Numbered from the stretch's first letter, positions 45,933 through 58,433 are shown. The stretch: 64,000 bases of DNA from Stenopsyche tienmushanensis (GCA_008973525.1 WACJ01000273.1:1-64000), one strand, 5' to 3'. Made by a program: numbers and translations. Notes: generated from the sequence alone by a model not told the origin.

Positions 45933-46593
45933 ATAACCCTTTGCGGACGTATTAAATTTGGACATGGGTGTCGAAATTAATTTCCATTGAAAGAGCACTG
46001 ATATCATAACATGCAAAATTATGAAGGATAAACAAGATTTATCAATTATGTATTGACATTATATTTATGTTTAGACCAGTGGCTCTTAAACTGGACTCCG
46101 AGGATCTCCGGAGGTCCGCGAAGCCATTACAGGGGAGTCCGCGAAAATATTTTAAAAAAACAACATTTATCTGTACTTAAACAAGATATTTTCGTGGAAT
46201 TATTTACAGAAAACATTGTAAGAAGATCTATTTTGACCAATGTTTGTTTAAAAAATTCAGCCAGAAAGATTGGGATAGGGTCCGCGAAAAAAATTTGAGG
46301 GGTCCGCGAAAGAAATTTTGCTCAAGAAGGGGTCCGCAGACTACATAAGTTTAAGAACCGCTGATTTAGACAATATTGTGTTTCAATAATATGTTTTTAT
46401 TCAATTTTTTTTTTATTCGATTTCTTCACTCTCAAAAGGCGACTGACTCGCCACGGTGTTTTGCATGGCGAGTGTGGAACGACCACATATTTTATATTGA
46501 GTTTCGTTATCTCTGATTTGTCGGAGCAATGTTTTGGTTCACGATAAAAAAGCTTTGGTGGCTGAGAGTAGACAAACGACCGCAAAGGATTAA
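45933..46593. mobile_element. piggyBac MITE carrying a nested hAT MITE
   Basis: Left end ATAACCCTTTGCGGACG; the right end CGACCGCAAAGGA abuts TTAA (46590-46593). Interior GTCGAAATTAATTTCCAT on the left and CGCCACGGTGTTTTGCATGG on the right, the latter also found at 23498. Without the nested element (46077-46363) it is about 370 bp. Non-coding. Confidence 0.75.
46077..46363. mobile_element. hAT MITE with target duplication
   Basis: Left end CAGTGGCTCTTAAACT. The reverse complement of the right end is CAGCGGTTCTTAAACTT. Flanks GTTTAGAC (46069-46076) and ATTTAGAC (46364-46371) are an 8-bp target duplication with one change. The interior repeats GGTCCGCGAA or a close variant five times (about 46109, 46137, 46280, 46301 and 46331), likely subterminal transposase-binding sites. 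About 287 bp, non-coding. Confidence 0.85.
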
Positions 46594-48185
46594 TACATAT
46601 TTTTATTAAATGAATATCGCGAAAATGATATATCATTTAAATTGAAAGAAATATATTTTAAACACGATATTTAACTAAATATCAAAATGTAAACTACTCA
46701 CAACGCAGATCTTTACATACAAACATATAGCATTTGGGGATCTTGCATAACGAATTTCATACAACAAAGCGATAAGTCAAGTATGCCATAAAATAAATTT
46801 AATTTTAAAATTATCTACAATTGCATACAGAAAGTATTTTGATGCATTTTTAGCATCTACTCTATTAATAAAAGCTCTAAATTAAGTTAAATATATAATA
46901 TTGAATGAATTATTTTTTAAGAAAAGCTATTGTAGGGGGATGATTTAAATTATGTTCGAGTACATTTTTGGAATACTTTTGGAAGAATTTAAAATTGATG
47001 CGGAGCGGGGCAAAACACACGGCCGACGGTATTGATTTTATTGGTATAAGCAAGTATTTATATTAGGAAAATTTCGCAAAGTTACACGTGTCAAGTGGTC
47101 AATATTAATGTAAAAAATAAATCATTCGCCCCATGTGCGCTGCCTCTCTGGACGTGGGTCGCTAAGTTCCTGATCATTCGGCCTAGGAACAACTACCCTC
47201 TGCTGAGCACGGACTTCCGATACGCCACTGCACAGATGACCGGCCAATTTTATAATAGGATTTCTCTCTGCCATAGCTTTTAAAACTTTTCGTCGGTGTG
47301 CTCCGACAAAATACCTAAATAATTTGCGCTCTCCGTTCGAATTCATTTTGGGGGGATGGGAAATCGCACTAATAAATCAAATCAAAAAACTCGAAATTTC
47401 CCCATTCCGAACCGCAAATAGCATTAACCGCGACGTCCTGGATGATGTGACGCTTCAATCGGTGTATTTAAGCATCATTAATATTTTTTTGTAGATTTTT
47501 GATATAAAATATTTGAAATGATATGGTGTGTGTTTTGTGAGGAAGTATGAGAAAATCAAAAGGTTTCGCAGCATCGCGCAACCGGCAGTACTCCACCCTT
47601 GCCGCTTCCCTTGACCATTGGCCGAGAATTGTAAATGGCACATAAAATAAATGAACGTGCTCCGAAGAGGGGTGGGCTCGGGGTGGACTCGGGGGTGGTC
47701 GCGGGTGGAGCTGCTCTGTTGCAGACAATATAAATTACATTTCTACGATTATATTCCGCTCCCGCTGTCGGGGGTGGGTGTGCTCCTACGTGAGTCCGGC
47801 ATAGCACCGGACAATGGACCGACATTCGACAAAAACTGCAACTTTCCAGCTTACAATCGGCAAACATTTAAATTATCCTTCTTCCAAATATAGCACAAAA
47901 GAGACGTGCTTTCGTCCTGCCATGCGACGACAATACAAATTATTACATCTTCATGCTGCACTCTAATGCAGACAATCTATCTCCATAGTCCTGGTTTTTG
48001 TACAATTATAGTAATATAATATAGTCAAGCCTTGAATGCCATTAAAACCTAATCATTTCAACTATGCTATTATGCTTTTCAAATACTTTTAAATATATAT
48101 TCTAATAAGACTCCAAGCTTAAAATGTAAATACTTTTCGACATTGTCTAATAATTTAATATTTTAACTGCCGAGGAATTTAGAGA
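46594..48185. other. Unassigned sequence with GC-rich island 47.0-47.9 kb
   Basis: The island holds CCATTGGCCGAG near 47620, the same 12-mer as near 21423 in another island, and GC-rich tracts (about 47670-47790). Overlapping ORFs on both strands (47556-47867 minus, 103 codons; 47651-47893 plus) are not recognised. Remaining sequence is AT-rich and featureless. Confidence 0.4.
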
Positions 48186-48550
48186 TACACTTAAACCTTT
48201 TTTTATGCGGTAGATGCGTTCAGCAGAAAATCGCACAAAAAGAAACCGCACAAAAAAAACTATGACTTACATAGAAAAAGTGAAGATGCATTTCATGGAT
48301 TTTAAAAGCCACATAACTTTGAAACAATATATAAAATATATCTAAAATCGCATAAAATAGGAAAACAAAGGGTTTGGTCGTAATTTTCGCACAGTTCCAA
48401 ATTATATTTTTTTCCAAATTTCAATTAGTGTTGATGATTTAATTCCTATTTTATCCAAAATATTTCGATACGTACTCTTTATCAAATAATCAAAATGCTT
48501 TAACAAAAACCGCATAACTTCAAAATCGCACAAAAAGAGGTTTGAGTGTA
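48186..48550. mobile_element. Tc1/mariner-type MITE, complete (TATGCG family)
   Basis: TA at both ends. Left: TACACTTAAACCTTTTTTTA, then TGCGG. The reverse complement of the right end: TACACTCAAACCTCTTTTTG, then TGCG. 365 bp, non-coding. Internally it repeats ATAACTT(T/C)(G/A)AAA and CGCACAAAAAG motifs near both ends. Relatives at 18225 and 52437. Confidence 0.8.
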
Positions 48551-48634
48551 TTAGAAATTGCGTATAAAGTTGTTTGATTTATTATTGTCTAAATGTGTTC
48601 TAACATGCATGTTTACTAGTGTTTTTCTTGAGAA

Positions 48635-49010
48635 TTTTTCGGTATATATGCAAAATCGAGAATCTCAAAAATTTTCTCGAGAAATTTTAAAATCATTTTT
48701 TATTGCTCAGAATACGATTTTTGTTGAATAGGTTTTTTATTGTCAAGTTGTTTGTAGTTTTAAGCTGAAACAGATGTATGCTTGTAATTTATTTGGAAGA
48801 TGGACATACTTCGTAGTTCATTAAAATTTTTAACCAAAAAGAGAACTAAGATGTCCGACTCTACTATAAATGGTATGTGTTTTTTATAAGCAATATGAAA
48901 TAATGTAATTAAATTCCTAGTTATTTTATTTCAATTGCGTACTAAGAAAATAATATTAATTGTTTTTCGAGAAATTAAAATTATCAAGAAATCAGAATCT
49001 AAGATTTCAG
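48635..49010 (+). repeat. TCTCGAGA repeat family, near-complete short copy
   Basis: The left end TTTTTCTTGAGAATTTTTCG has TCTCGAGA near 48674. Interior: GTTGTTTGTAGTTTTAAGCT and the stretch near CTACTATAAATGGTATG. The right end AATTATCAAGAAATCAGAAT closes near 49005. About 375 bp. It is followed directly by a hairpin repeat. Confidence 0.65.
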
Positions 49011-49375
49011 AATCGAAGCGATTGAAAATAACAACGTAAAGGATGCATTTATTCCAAAATATAAATTCTAAACTCAGATTTAAAGACTTTTACCAATTTA
49101 AGTGTATAAAATAATTCTAAAAATATTCTGAATTGGTAGAATTTTAAATAAAATTAAGAGCTTGGAAAACCTTCGGAATTGTTTAACACACTCAATCAGA
49201 ACACAAATTTTCTATATTTTTAAAGGAAAAAAATTACGGACGCTCATGAAACAAGAATAAAAACCTTGGCTGCGAAAAGAAGTTTTCTTCCCGCAGTCTC
49301 CATTTGTAATCTCGTGCCTGTGTCGATAAAGAAAAAAAATAAGTCTATTATGTTTCTATCTGATTTGACCACCTC
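49011..49375 (-). repeat. Hairpin repeat, minus-oriented copy
   Basis: The hairpin at 49270-49296 reads, on the minus strand, CTGCGGGAAGAA, AAC, TTCTTTTCGCAG. Shared landmarks are GAGCTTGGAAAACC and TGTAATCTCGTGCCTGTG. The same order (TCTCGAGA right end, then this block) is found at 53160. Confidence 0.65.
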
Positions 49376-49484
49376 AATTACATACTAAGATAATAATATT
49401 TATATGCAATATTTCATTGTTTTACATACATTTTTTGTTTATGAAAATTTCTCGAGAAATTAAAATCATCAAGAAATCAGAATC
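49376..49484 (+). repeat. TCTCGAGA repeat family, second right end
   Basis: AATTACATACTAAGATAATA leads to TTTCTCGAGAAATTAAAATC and AAGAAATCAGAATCCCTAA, a well-preserved right end. Taken with 48635-49375 it shows the family end appearing twice around the hairpin block. Confidence 0.6.
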
Positions 49485-51839
49485 CCTAAAATATGTATAT
49501 CACATACTATTCTGCGGGATTATTTATACGGCTTTTGAGCATTTCTTGTTCAGGATTTTCACAACACATGAATATTTTGTATTAAAAAATAAAATAGAAA
49601 TGCCAAGATCCATTAAAATGTGAAGACATTTTTATTTTCAGCAATATCATAATATTTTTTGTGTATTTGTGTGTGAAAAACCATAGCGACTCACCGATGA
49701 GTCATTGACGCTTAAATAATTAAATATATAAATGTGTATTTTTAAAACATCGACTGTGCAATGAAATCCATTGTGGGACAAAACCCGCTCAAGTCACTAC
49801 TATTAAATGTAAAGAGCCCCACACATTTTTCTGATTTCTTCCACTTATCCAACTATTGCTTGTTTCTTTGATCACCCCACATCTTCTATAATGGTCTTTG
49901 TAAATCCCTCTTTGGTCATTCTCTCTATCCATGTGTTTCTTTAATCATAGCATTCTAAGCATCGAATTTCTGGGCATAGCTCTCATTTATCTAAGTCTTG
50001 TGTTATCGAAATTTAGTTTATAATGATAATCCATTTGCGAATTTTATACGGTCCACAAGATGCCCCTCTATATTGATGTCTGTTCCTTCTCAATTTAATC
50101 GCATGAAAATATCTGCCATTACTGCACTAATGCATCCAGAGGCAGCATTGGCAGTGAATAAAATAAATGGGGCATTTTAATTATCCCCCAAAATGTATAC
50201 CGAGAGTGAAATCCAAAGATAAATTACAATAATAAGTGGAGAATTTAGATGATTGTGCATTCCAAGGGTTAATTGCTATTTGATCTTTGTTCTGTAAGTA
50301 TTTTTTCTTGACCTTGCGATGTTCATCTGGCATTTTAAATATTTTTCCCGAATTGATTATAATTGGCGAAGTTAGGGTAATAAATTAAGTAATAAAGATG
50401 GAGCATAAACATCGGGGATAGCGAGTTCACCCCATGTCCCTTTAACTTTCAAGGGTATCCTGACGCAGGAGATGGACATTAATTTTGGTAACTAATATTT
50501 ATCGCGTAATCAAAATGAGTGATTTTTATTTCCCAACATCCATTCGGAAACTGCCCCATAATTAAAGGTGAGACCCCGGACCGAGTTAGTTTTCTCATAA
50601 AAGGAAAGATATTAAACACATACATCACCGTTTGAGTACGTCCAGCCTTGATGTGGTAACATTGTGCTCATATAAATATTGCCTCATCCAAATGGAATTC
50701 TATGCTATATTTTGGTTCCATATGTTGGAATAAATCACACAAACAAATTTGCCTAAATAATTTTTTTTTTTTGTTCTTTAATTTTTTTGTTTTTCATGGA
50801 AATATGCACTAATATATGATATGATGATCATTTTGTATATTATTGAATAATTCCTGCCAATTTTAATTTGTGACTAAATCTAAATTATAATAATGATTAG
50901 AATAGATCAATAGCTTAAAATAAAATCAACCATAATCTTAAAATTCTTCTCCCAGGGGTTTTCAAAGAAAGTTGCGTGCTACCGGTTGGGAAGTAGTATA
51001 AAGTATATTGAATATTTAAAAGGAAATGAATGCATATTATAACAGATGTACACAAGTACAACAATCATTAATTCATATGATATTTGAAATGTAAATCCAC
51101 TCATTGAATAAGTGTTGCACCGTTGTTCAATTTACAAACATTGCCATTAAGGGAGACATGAGAAATCGAGAATTTAATTTATTTTCATGCTAAATTGTTA
51201 AATCAAATAAGCTCCCAGTGGCGTGCGGCTACGACACATTGTGTGGCTTCTCCATTTAATGCTTGTAATCTCATAAAAATCCATATAACTATATATTAAA
51301 TATCTAAAAGAACGAAAGCCAATAAGCCACCCTCATTATATCAAGATAAAAACAAAGAACTGGATTTATATTAATGCATCAAAACCGTGGAAAATATAAT
51401 ATTGCTGAATAAACATACAAACAACAAAAAGAAACTCCAGAAATTCTATATATTTCATATATTTCAAGTCCATTCAACCGGCTTGACTAAAAATACAATG
51501 TGATAAAATCCATTCAGATGACAAGCTCAGCAAAAATAATATGACATTGTTGTATGCTGATGGCGTCAAAAAGAGAATTTAAATGTCGCTTATAACAAAG
51601 AAGCCGGATAAAGTCTCTTTATATAAATATTTTAAGTCCACCACGATTAAATCTGCCTAATAAACACATATAATATGTTAATCAGGCACTTCAAAAATTT
51701 TAATCGAGTTATCTTTAAATATATCAGAAATAGACATACGTAAGACATCATTCAATAAGCTTGAAGGATGACATATAATTGGCGCCACTATTGACCTTCA
51801 AATAATATGTGTTTAATTCACAAATTAGAGTGGTTTTAG
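49485..51839. other. Unassigned sequence with candidate conserved element 50.0-50.65 kb
   Basis: 49990-50210 and 50400-50650 are repeat-free and crowded with homeodomain-like motifs (TTTAATTATC near 50177, CATTAATTTTGG near 50478, CATAATTAAAGG near 50559). The style resembles developmental enhancers. A CAGTGGCGTGCGGC terminus-like sequence is at 51216. No gene was recognised. Confidence 0.35.
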
Positions 51840-52130
51840 TTTTTAGCAAAAAAAATTTAGAAATCAATTTTTATTTAAAATTTGTACAAATATTTTTGTT
51901 GCAAATATAACCACTCCTATTTTTAAAACGTTATACCGCATGAGTGCGCTTCTGCCAAAATGCATTATGTTTGAAAGGTTCTAAATATGAAAAAAACAAT
52001 TTAAAAAATTCAAACTCCACTTGTCTTTGGTTAAAAAACAAAAGATAGATCCTAAACTTATTTATTCGCCATAATAATATCCAAGCTTTCTCAGAAAGTC
52101 GAATGATCTTAACACTTTATCGGCGGGCTA
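51840..52130 (+). repeat. TCTCGAGA repeat family, truncated copy
   Basis: Starts AAATTTAGAAATCAATTTTT and shares AAAATGCATTATGTTTGAAA and TTTCTCAGAAAGTCGAA with 55450-55640. Both palindromic ends are missing. Non-coding. Confidence 0.55.
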
Positions 52131-52436
52131 TTTGCGCGGACCGCATATGCTCTAGCGCTGGCGATTTATTGCAATATTGGCATTTTTTTAAAATTCTCAC
52201 TAAAATACAGGTAAGTTTTAAACATATCTTAATAGTTATTTTTGATTTGTATTTACCAATATCTGCAGATTATACCCATAAGCACCAAAATACATTAAAA
52301 TAATATTTACACCCTTAAAACACTTAATTATTCTTATGTTCCTAAAAATCGTCTTATAACAAAAGTTAAAGTTTAAATTATTTTTTTAAATAAAAAAAAA
52401 ACGAAAGACACAACGGTTCGGGTAAAACTAAATTAA

Positions 52437-52915
52437 TACACTTGGGTCTGTTTTTATGCGGATATTTTTTATGCTATTTTGAAGTTATGCGATTTTTAAA
52501 AATAACTTTTTTTTATGCGAATGCGCATAAAAAAATCTAAAATGAATGCTAGTGCAAGCTACAATTGCATATAATATAATAATGTTTCATGTGCGATATC
52601 TCAGATAACTCCCCACACTTTAAATTCTTGTTGGAAACCAGTTTGACCCAAATGTTTTATAGATGGCGAAATATGTAATAAAAACTTCGACATTGTCAGA
52701 TGAAATCATTAATTTGACTCCTGCCCTTTTACTGTAAAGATAATACAAGAAGCTAGTCAACTTTGCAATAAATTATAAAATATATTTATTGTAGATGAGC
52801 TTTCAAATTCTAATGCGTAGTTTTCTATGTAGTTTAAGTCTTTTTTTTATGCGATTTTTTTTATATACGGCTCTCCGTGGAACGTATCTATCGCATAAAA
52901 ATAGACCCAAGGGTA
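52437..52915. mobile_element. Tc1/mariner-type MITE (TATGCG family), long copy
   Basis: Left: TACACTTGGGTCTGTTTTTA, then TGCGG. The reverse complement of the right end: TACCCTTGGGTCTATTTTTA, then TGCG. TA flanks; 479 bp. It carries TTATGCGATTTT-type motifs in both arms. The part at 52820-52915 aligns with 18300-18393. Non-coding. Confidence 0.8.
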
Positions 52916-52959
52916 TTCAATTTCAGAACGAAAAAGATGTGTCGTGTGTGGGAAGAAAT

Positions 52960-53093
52960 GTCACTGGGTCAAATTAGAAACATTTGTCTCAAAATTCAAT
53001 ACTTCTTTGAGGAAAAAAAACATGTGAGTCCCGCGCTAGGTGCATGGCTTCGTAAATATGAGAATTCTCGTGTCCCGCTATTAATGTGTTAAT
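52960..53093. mobile_element. piggyBac-like terminal fragment
   Basis: Ends at TTAA (about 53089-53092); inward it reads TTAACACATTAATAGCGGGA. It contains the palindromic TATGAGAATTCTCGTG (about 53057-53072) and, farther in, CCCGCGC. As at 18394, it directly follows a TATGCG-type MITE. No left partner was found. Confidence 0.35.
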
Positions 53094-53159
53094 AAAGGGC
53101 TTACTCAACGATTGCGATTTCAACAAATTATATCTACATTTATGACGATTGGAAGATAA

Positions 53160-53545
53160 AAATCAATCAAACAAAAATCATCAAGAAATCAGAATTTAAG
53201 ATATCAGAATCGAAGTAACTGTAAATAATAACTCTTACAATTTTAAGTGTATAGAAGAATTCTAAGAATATTCTGAATAAGTAGAATTTGAAATGAGCTT
53301 GGAAAACCCTAGAAATTAGTTCTCTCAATCAGAGGAAATTTGAATATGTTGCACCCCCGTGCAATTCGCTAGATTTGCCAAAAAAAATGTAAACTTAAAG
53401 GAGAAAGAATGCGGACGTGTAGGAAACAAGAATAAAAACATTGACTGCGAGAAGAAGTTTTCTTCCCGCAGGTTCCGTTTGTAATCTCGTACCTGTATTG
53501 AAAAATAAAAAAAATTAGACTTTTATGTTTCTATCTTATTTGAGC
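53160..53545 (-). repeat. Hairpin repeat with TCTCGAGA right-end remnant
   Basis: Begins AATCATCAAGAAATCAGAAT (family right end), then the block with the hairpin at 53445-53471 (minus strand: CTGCGGGAAGAA, AAC, TTCTTCTCGCAG). Shares GAAATGAGCTTGGAAAACCC and the closing TGTTTCTATCTTATTTGAGC with 49011-49375. Confidence 0.65.
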
Positions 53546-55324
53546 ACCTCAATCACCTCATTCTTATACAAAATGCATACTGCAATGGCTTTTAAAAATT
53601 AATTTAATGCCTTCCATGAGTGCTTTTGTATCTTCCACAAGTTAAAATATTGGTATAAGAGTACGCTACTGTATTGCATGATAGTGACCGCAGAGGCAAG
53701 ATATGTATGACGTCCACCACGGCAGAACTAATTGAATGAGTCAGGGTACCAGCTGGCAAACCGGCGAGCTGGTGAAACGAGCGTGACGAGCCTCCGCACT
53801 CATCATCAGACGACTGCCCGAGGAATTATCGTCTCGTCAAATATGCACCGATTAATTCCAACCGACTCTCATCAAACATGCACCTGATCATGTCCTCGCC
53901 AACATGCAATGCAGACATCCCACTTTTTATAAACACAACTTGTATTTTACAAATGCGCTTTAAAACACCCCGAGGGCGTGTCAATCTCGAGATGAAATTA
54001 TTTCATAGAATCTTCGAATACGTTTCGAATCCGACGGAGAGATTGTCTGGTAAAATTTAATTTGAGACCGTTACAACGTGATGTAGGTCTTGCTGATGTT
54101 GAATAATTGATTTCTATCTTTATTGCTTTATCTCTTGTAGATTGTGGAGGATCAGTATCAATTAGAGCGGATCTGTCTCAGCCAACACGAGGCTTAAGGC
54201 GCGGTTTGTCACTCACTAAAATATTTTAATCCCATAATAACATCGACTGTTACAAATGTCTGCGTACTTCCAATATGTTTTCTTTGTTCGGATTAGTTAC
54301 ACTATTTAACCTTTTCTCGTAATCTCAAAAAGCCTACAAAGTTCGTAAGCGGGTCATTTAACACCGCTATACACACAATAAACGTGAGAATTTATTGCGA
54401 AATTACTTGAAGCGCCGGACAGGATTTACATTTTACCCGAAGATCCAAAACGATTGAACATCGCTGACTTAATGGTTCATCATATATTTACGGAATGTTA
54501 TTAGTATTGAACCGAGGGGTTTTATTGCATTAAATTTTCCCTTAAAATCAAGGCAAGATTTATGGATACTCCCTGTAATTACAGTAACGGGGATCTCACC
54601 CAATCTATACAAATAAATATACAATTATTTTTATGTATAAAATTCAACATGTATGTGCTTCATATTAAATACATTTTAACGGTTTTCTTTACGATCTTCA
54701 ATTACTTTAAATCGTAATAAGTTCTCGAGCGTTTCAATCAAAGATCTTAAACTCTCCTTTATTTTTATGACTTCCGTAATTTCACGAGATCCTCTGGTTA
54801 ATTTTGAACTAATTTTATGACATATATTAAACATAAACCTATCTTAACTTTATTATGACATCTACGACAGTCATAAATTCGCTCAAATGATATACTATCG
54901 AGAGGAGTATGTCATTTTTGATGTCAGAAAAACTTTTACGATTTATTCGATTGACCACATACTGCGCTTAAGAATTGCCCGTGGGAAAGTTGTTTCGTGA
55001 ATTAAGTACCATTGAAATTAATTTCCGACTCATTATACATACGACCGTTTTGTTACAATTAATTATGCTTTGAAAAAATCTTTGAATTCGACAGAAAAAA
55101 GCGTTCATCGTTTAGGCTTGGGCAGATGGCCAATGTCTTGACCAATATATGAAAATGCTGTCAGTGTGCCGAATAATCAATCATAAATAAATACTTTCGA
55201 TTAATGATGATAATCATTTTTTTAATAACTGTTTTCCAGTTTTCTTTTATTTTTTGTATCGGCATAATACATGATGACGATGATACTTAATATTTGACCC
55301 AATGGAACAATGTTACAAACAAAA
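53546..55324. other. Unassigned sequence with GC-richer patch 53.7-54.1 kb
   Basis: The patch (GCCGGCGAGCTGGTGAAACG-like around 53760) is repeat-free. The ORF at 53878-54060 is not recognised. The rest is AT-rich without features. Confidence 0.35.
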
Positions 55325-55866
55325 CTAGTGTTTCTTCTCGAGAATTATTTCTTGAGAATTTCTCGAGAAATACAAAAAATCGTTTTCTCGAGAAATTTTA
55401 TGATTTCTTGAGAAATTTTAGAAATCAATTTTTATTGCATAAATGTATATGAATTGGTTTCTACCAAAATGCATTCTGTTTGAAAGATTTTAATGGGTTC
55501 TATATATGACAAAAAAATGTTTTTTTATACCCAAAATTCTTACTTCCAAATTCGTTTTATCCTTATTTTAAAAACAAAGGTTACATCCTGAACTTATTTG
55601 TTTTACCATAAAAATATCCTTGCTCTCTCAGAAAGTCGAAAGACCTTAATAAAGAGCTTATCTGATGATAGTGATTTTTGCAAATTATACCTAAATTTTA
55701 TGACGGTTGAAAAATTGTTTAGAAAATATTTTTATTGAATAGATTTTTTGCCGATAAGTTGTTTGTAGTTTTAAACTAATACAGATCGAAAATGGAAATA
55801 TATCGCAGTTCATTGGATTTTTTATCTGAAAAAAGAACTAGAATATCCTATTCGTAAGTGTCCCAA
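55325..55866 (+). repeat. TCTCGAGA repeat family, left half with three palindromes
   Basis: The best-preserved left end: TTCTTCTCGAGAATTATTTC, with TCTCGAGA at about 55336, 55360 and 55385. The interior (AAAATGCATTCTGTTTGAAA, CTCTCAGAAAGTCGAAAGAC, TAAGTTGTTTGTAGTTTTAA) is the longest seen in the window. It breaks off near 55866 against a short palindromic-MITE arm (AAAGTCATGAAATATAT). Confidence 0.65.
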
Positions 55867-55964
55867 AAGTCATGAAATATATTTTTTTTCTACACCCCTC
55901 CTGGTCGCAGCGTGAATCCGTTGAACGATTAAGTTTTACACAAAACTAAAAAAAAACTGTCGAA

Positions 55965-56555
55965 AATAATGTTATTCTCATTTTTTGGGAAATTTTCTGA
56001 TTTCTCGAAAAATTTTAGAAATCATTTTTTATTGCATGAAGAAAGAAACAAAACAATATAAAATAATATTATTTATAAATATATTGACCCTTTCTACTCG
56101 TATGTCAACATTGTGTCGCCAAAATTAAAAAAAATAGTATAGATATTATTTTATCATTTTCGGAAAAAGACTTCTCCTTTTTATTGATAATGATTTAAAT
56201 GCGAAATTGACATCAAACTAAGATAACGATGATCATATTTCAATAAATAAAATTTCAAAAACTTTCGTTAGTATTTTTTTCAGAGAATTTTAAAATTTTA
56301 AAAAAGGGTCTTTTTATTTTTTTATGACTATTGTTTCTAAAATAATAAATAATTGTCTTATGTACGCTATGTACATTTTTTATTTAACAAAAACTGATAT
56401 TTGTAGTTGTTTTATTTAAATTACATTCTAAGATAATAATATTTATATACAATACTATATTGTTTTATATAAATTCTTTTAATCAAAATTTCTCGAGAAA
56501 TTTAATTGAGAATTCTAATTTCTCGAGTAATTAAATTCATCAAGAAATCAGAATC
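55965..56555 (+). repeat. TCTCGAGA repeat family, second copy with right end
   Basis: A weak left end (TTTCTGATTTCTCGAAAAAT), a divergent AT-rich interior, then AAATTACATTCTAAGATAAT and the right end with TCTCGAGA at 56491 and AAGAAATCAGAATCCCTAA. It may belong with 55325-55866 as one interrupted element. Confidence 0.55.
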
Positions 56556-57990
56556 CCTAATTACATACAAAACTGCATGTTAATAAGTTTTTTTTAATCT
56601 ATTTATTGCTCACAAATGTATTTATTGCAGAAATTACTACGAAACTCACGCAAAAGGGAATTGTTTCAGAAACAAAAGTTAGAAGTTATAAGCAACCCAC
56701 TCATCAAACATTAGAGCTTACCTCTATCGAATGCTTAACTTTTTAAAGCACTTACACTTTAAAAATATTTAATTCAATGAAAAATGATAAATTTCAAACA
56801 CTTTTACGCTGTTATTGCAATAGTGATCAAATTAAAGTGAGTATTTTGTCGATACTTAATGAATACCCACCCCTATAGGCGTAGACGTCTTTCGGATGTT
56901 ATTTATTTTTAAATACCCTCTTTTATTTGATGTTGATGTAGATGACGAGCATCTTCTTCGCTTAAGGCATCACAAAAATCTCTCGTCCTCATTGGTATTC
57001 TGATAACACGTAACTCTGTTCGCTTCCTCAGCTCAAAGAACGCCTCTTCCCACCCTCGGGATCCTCCTTATACTCCAAGACCCAGAGGCGTGTAAATTCA
57101 TCACATTTTTGACCATGTAAATTATTTTGAACAAATTTCCATCGTCAAACACCTCATTGTAAAATGTTAATGAAGGTCTCCATTGCGATTTCTAATAGAT
57201 CTCTTTTTAACAGCGATGCCTTCTCATGATTTGCATGAGATCGTCGCCATAAATAAAGCACGCATTATTTTCATAGCATACAAAAGTCTAGTTCTAAAGT
57301 TTCTACAGCGTAAGAAATCTTCTCACGGAGGATCTGTGGTGACTTTTCCGGTAGAAAAGTGTGATAAAAAGACGCTCAATACGGCAATCATTTTACATTT
57401 CTACACCATGAAATCAAGGCCGTCGTAAATTATTACGCATTTTATGCAATTACGTAGTTAATGTGTCAATAAGAGATATTTCTTGATGTGAATAACCTGG
57501 ATATTGCATCTTGATGATGCACTTCACAGCGCTAAAGCTAATGTTTCAACGCAGATTATGTTTAATAGATCCATATATTATGGGTACTCGTAACTCTAAA
57601 TTTGTGGGAAAAACTCTATAAACTGCATAATTGCAATATATGAAAGGATTAATAGTAGAAGTTCTGAAATTCATCAATAAACTAAATACATTTTTCATTG
57701 AATATTTCAATAATTCATATAAAATAACTTATTTTCAATAAACAAACAATATATAATTCCACATGAATTAACAATATATATTGTCAGGTTGGAATTGTTT
57801 TGAAATCCATTATTTTTTACATTAAAATTAACGCTGAGTGATATAGGTTTAATCACTGACGTGTTGAAGAATGCCATGGAAATTTTTTTTTGACCAGTTT
57901 TGACTATCACATTCTGACAATTAAATTCTGAAACTTACAAGACAAAAAGAAAATCAAGATCACATATTCAAAATAGAAAAAAATACGTTA
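56556..57990. other. Unassigned sequence
   Basis: AT-rich, with one GC-richer patch near 57000-57080. The short ORF at 57183-57428 (plus, 81 codons) is not recognised. Confidence 0.35.
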
Positions 57991-58433
57991 TTAACTCTAT
58001 AAATACCGTGCGCACAGATCTGTGCAAATGTCAACTCGGTCAAGATGACAGCTTAACTCTTTGATTTTAATAAATGAATCGTAACACTGTCGATAGCACA
58101 CAATATTCGTTCATTTCTTCGCATAAACATAAGCAATAAACATGTCTGTCTTCAGTTTTAGTAACAAAAAATGTATTCAATTTGAATGATATTTATTTTG
58201 TAATATTTATGACTCACTATTTTGTACTCTATGAAAAAAAATGTTCAAATATTGTATTTCTTTAAAGAAATACAATTGATGTCTTTATAAAACTTGATTG
58301 TCTTTATAAATCTTTATAAAACTTGAACTATAAAAATTTAATTGAAACGTGATAAACGTCTCTAAATTCAATGCTCTTTTTATATTGCTCGAGTCTGATC
58401 GCACATATGCGTGAATACTCATCAATGGGTTAA
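57991..58433. mobile_element. Candidate piggyBac-like MITE
   Basis: TTAA at 57991-57994 and 58430-58433. The left end reads TTAACTCTATAAATACCGTG, followed by the palindrome GCACAGATCTGTGC (58012-58025). Inward from the right: TTAACCCATTGATGAGTATT, then CACGCATATGTGCG. The ends match only loosely, but the left resembles the TTAACTC...GTGTGCGC end at 63903. Non-coding, 443 bp. Confidence 0.45.

Noticed and set aside
51216..51260. DNA transposon end (CAGTGGCGTGCGGC)
   Set aside because: Only a short terminus-like string; no partner end, duplication or second clear copy.
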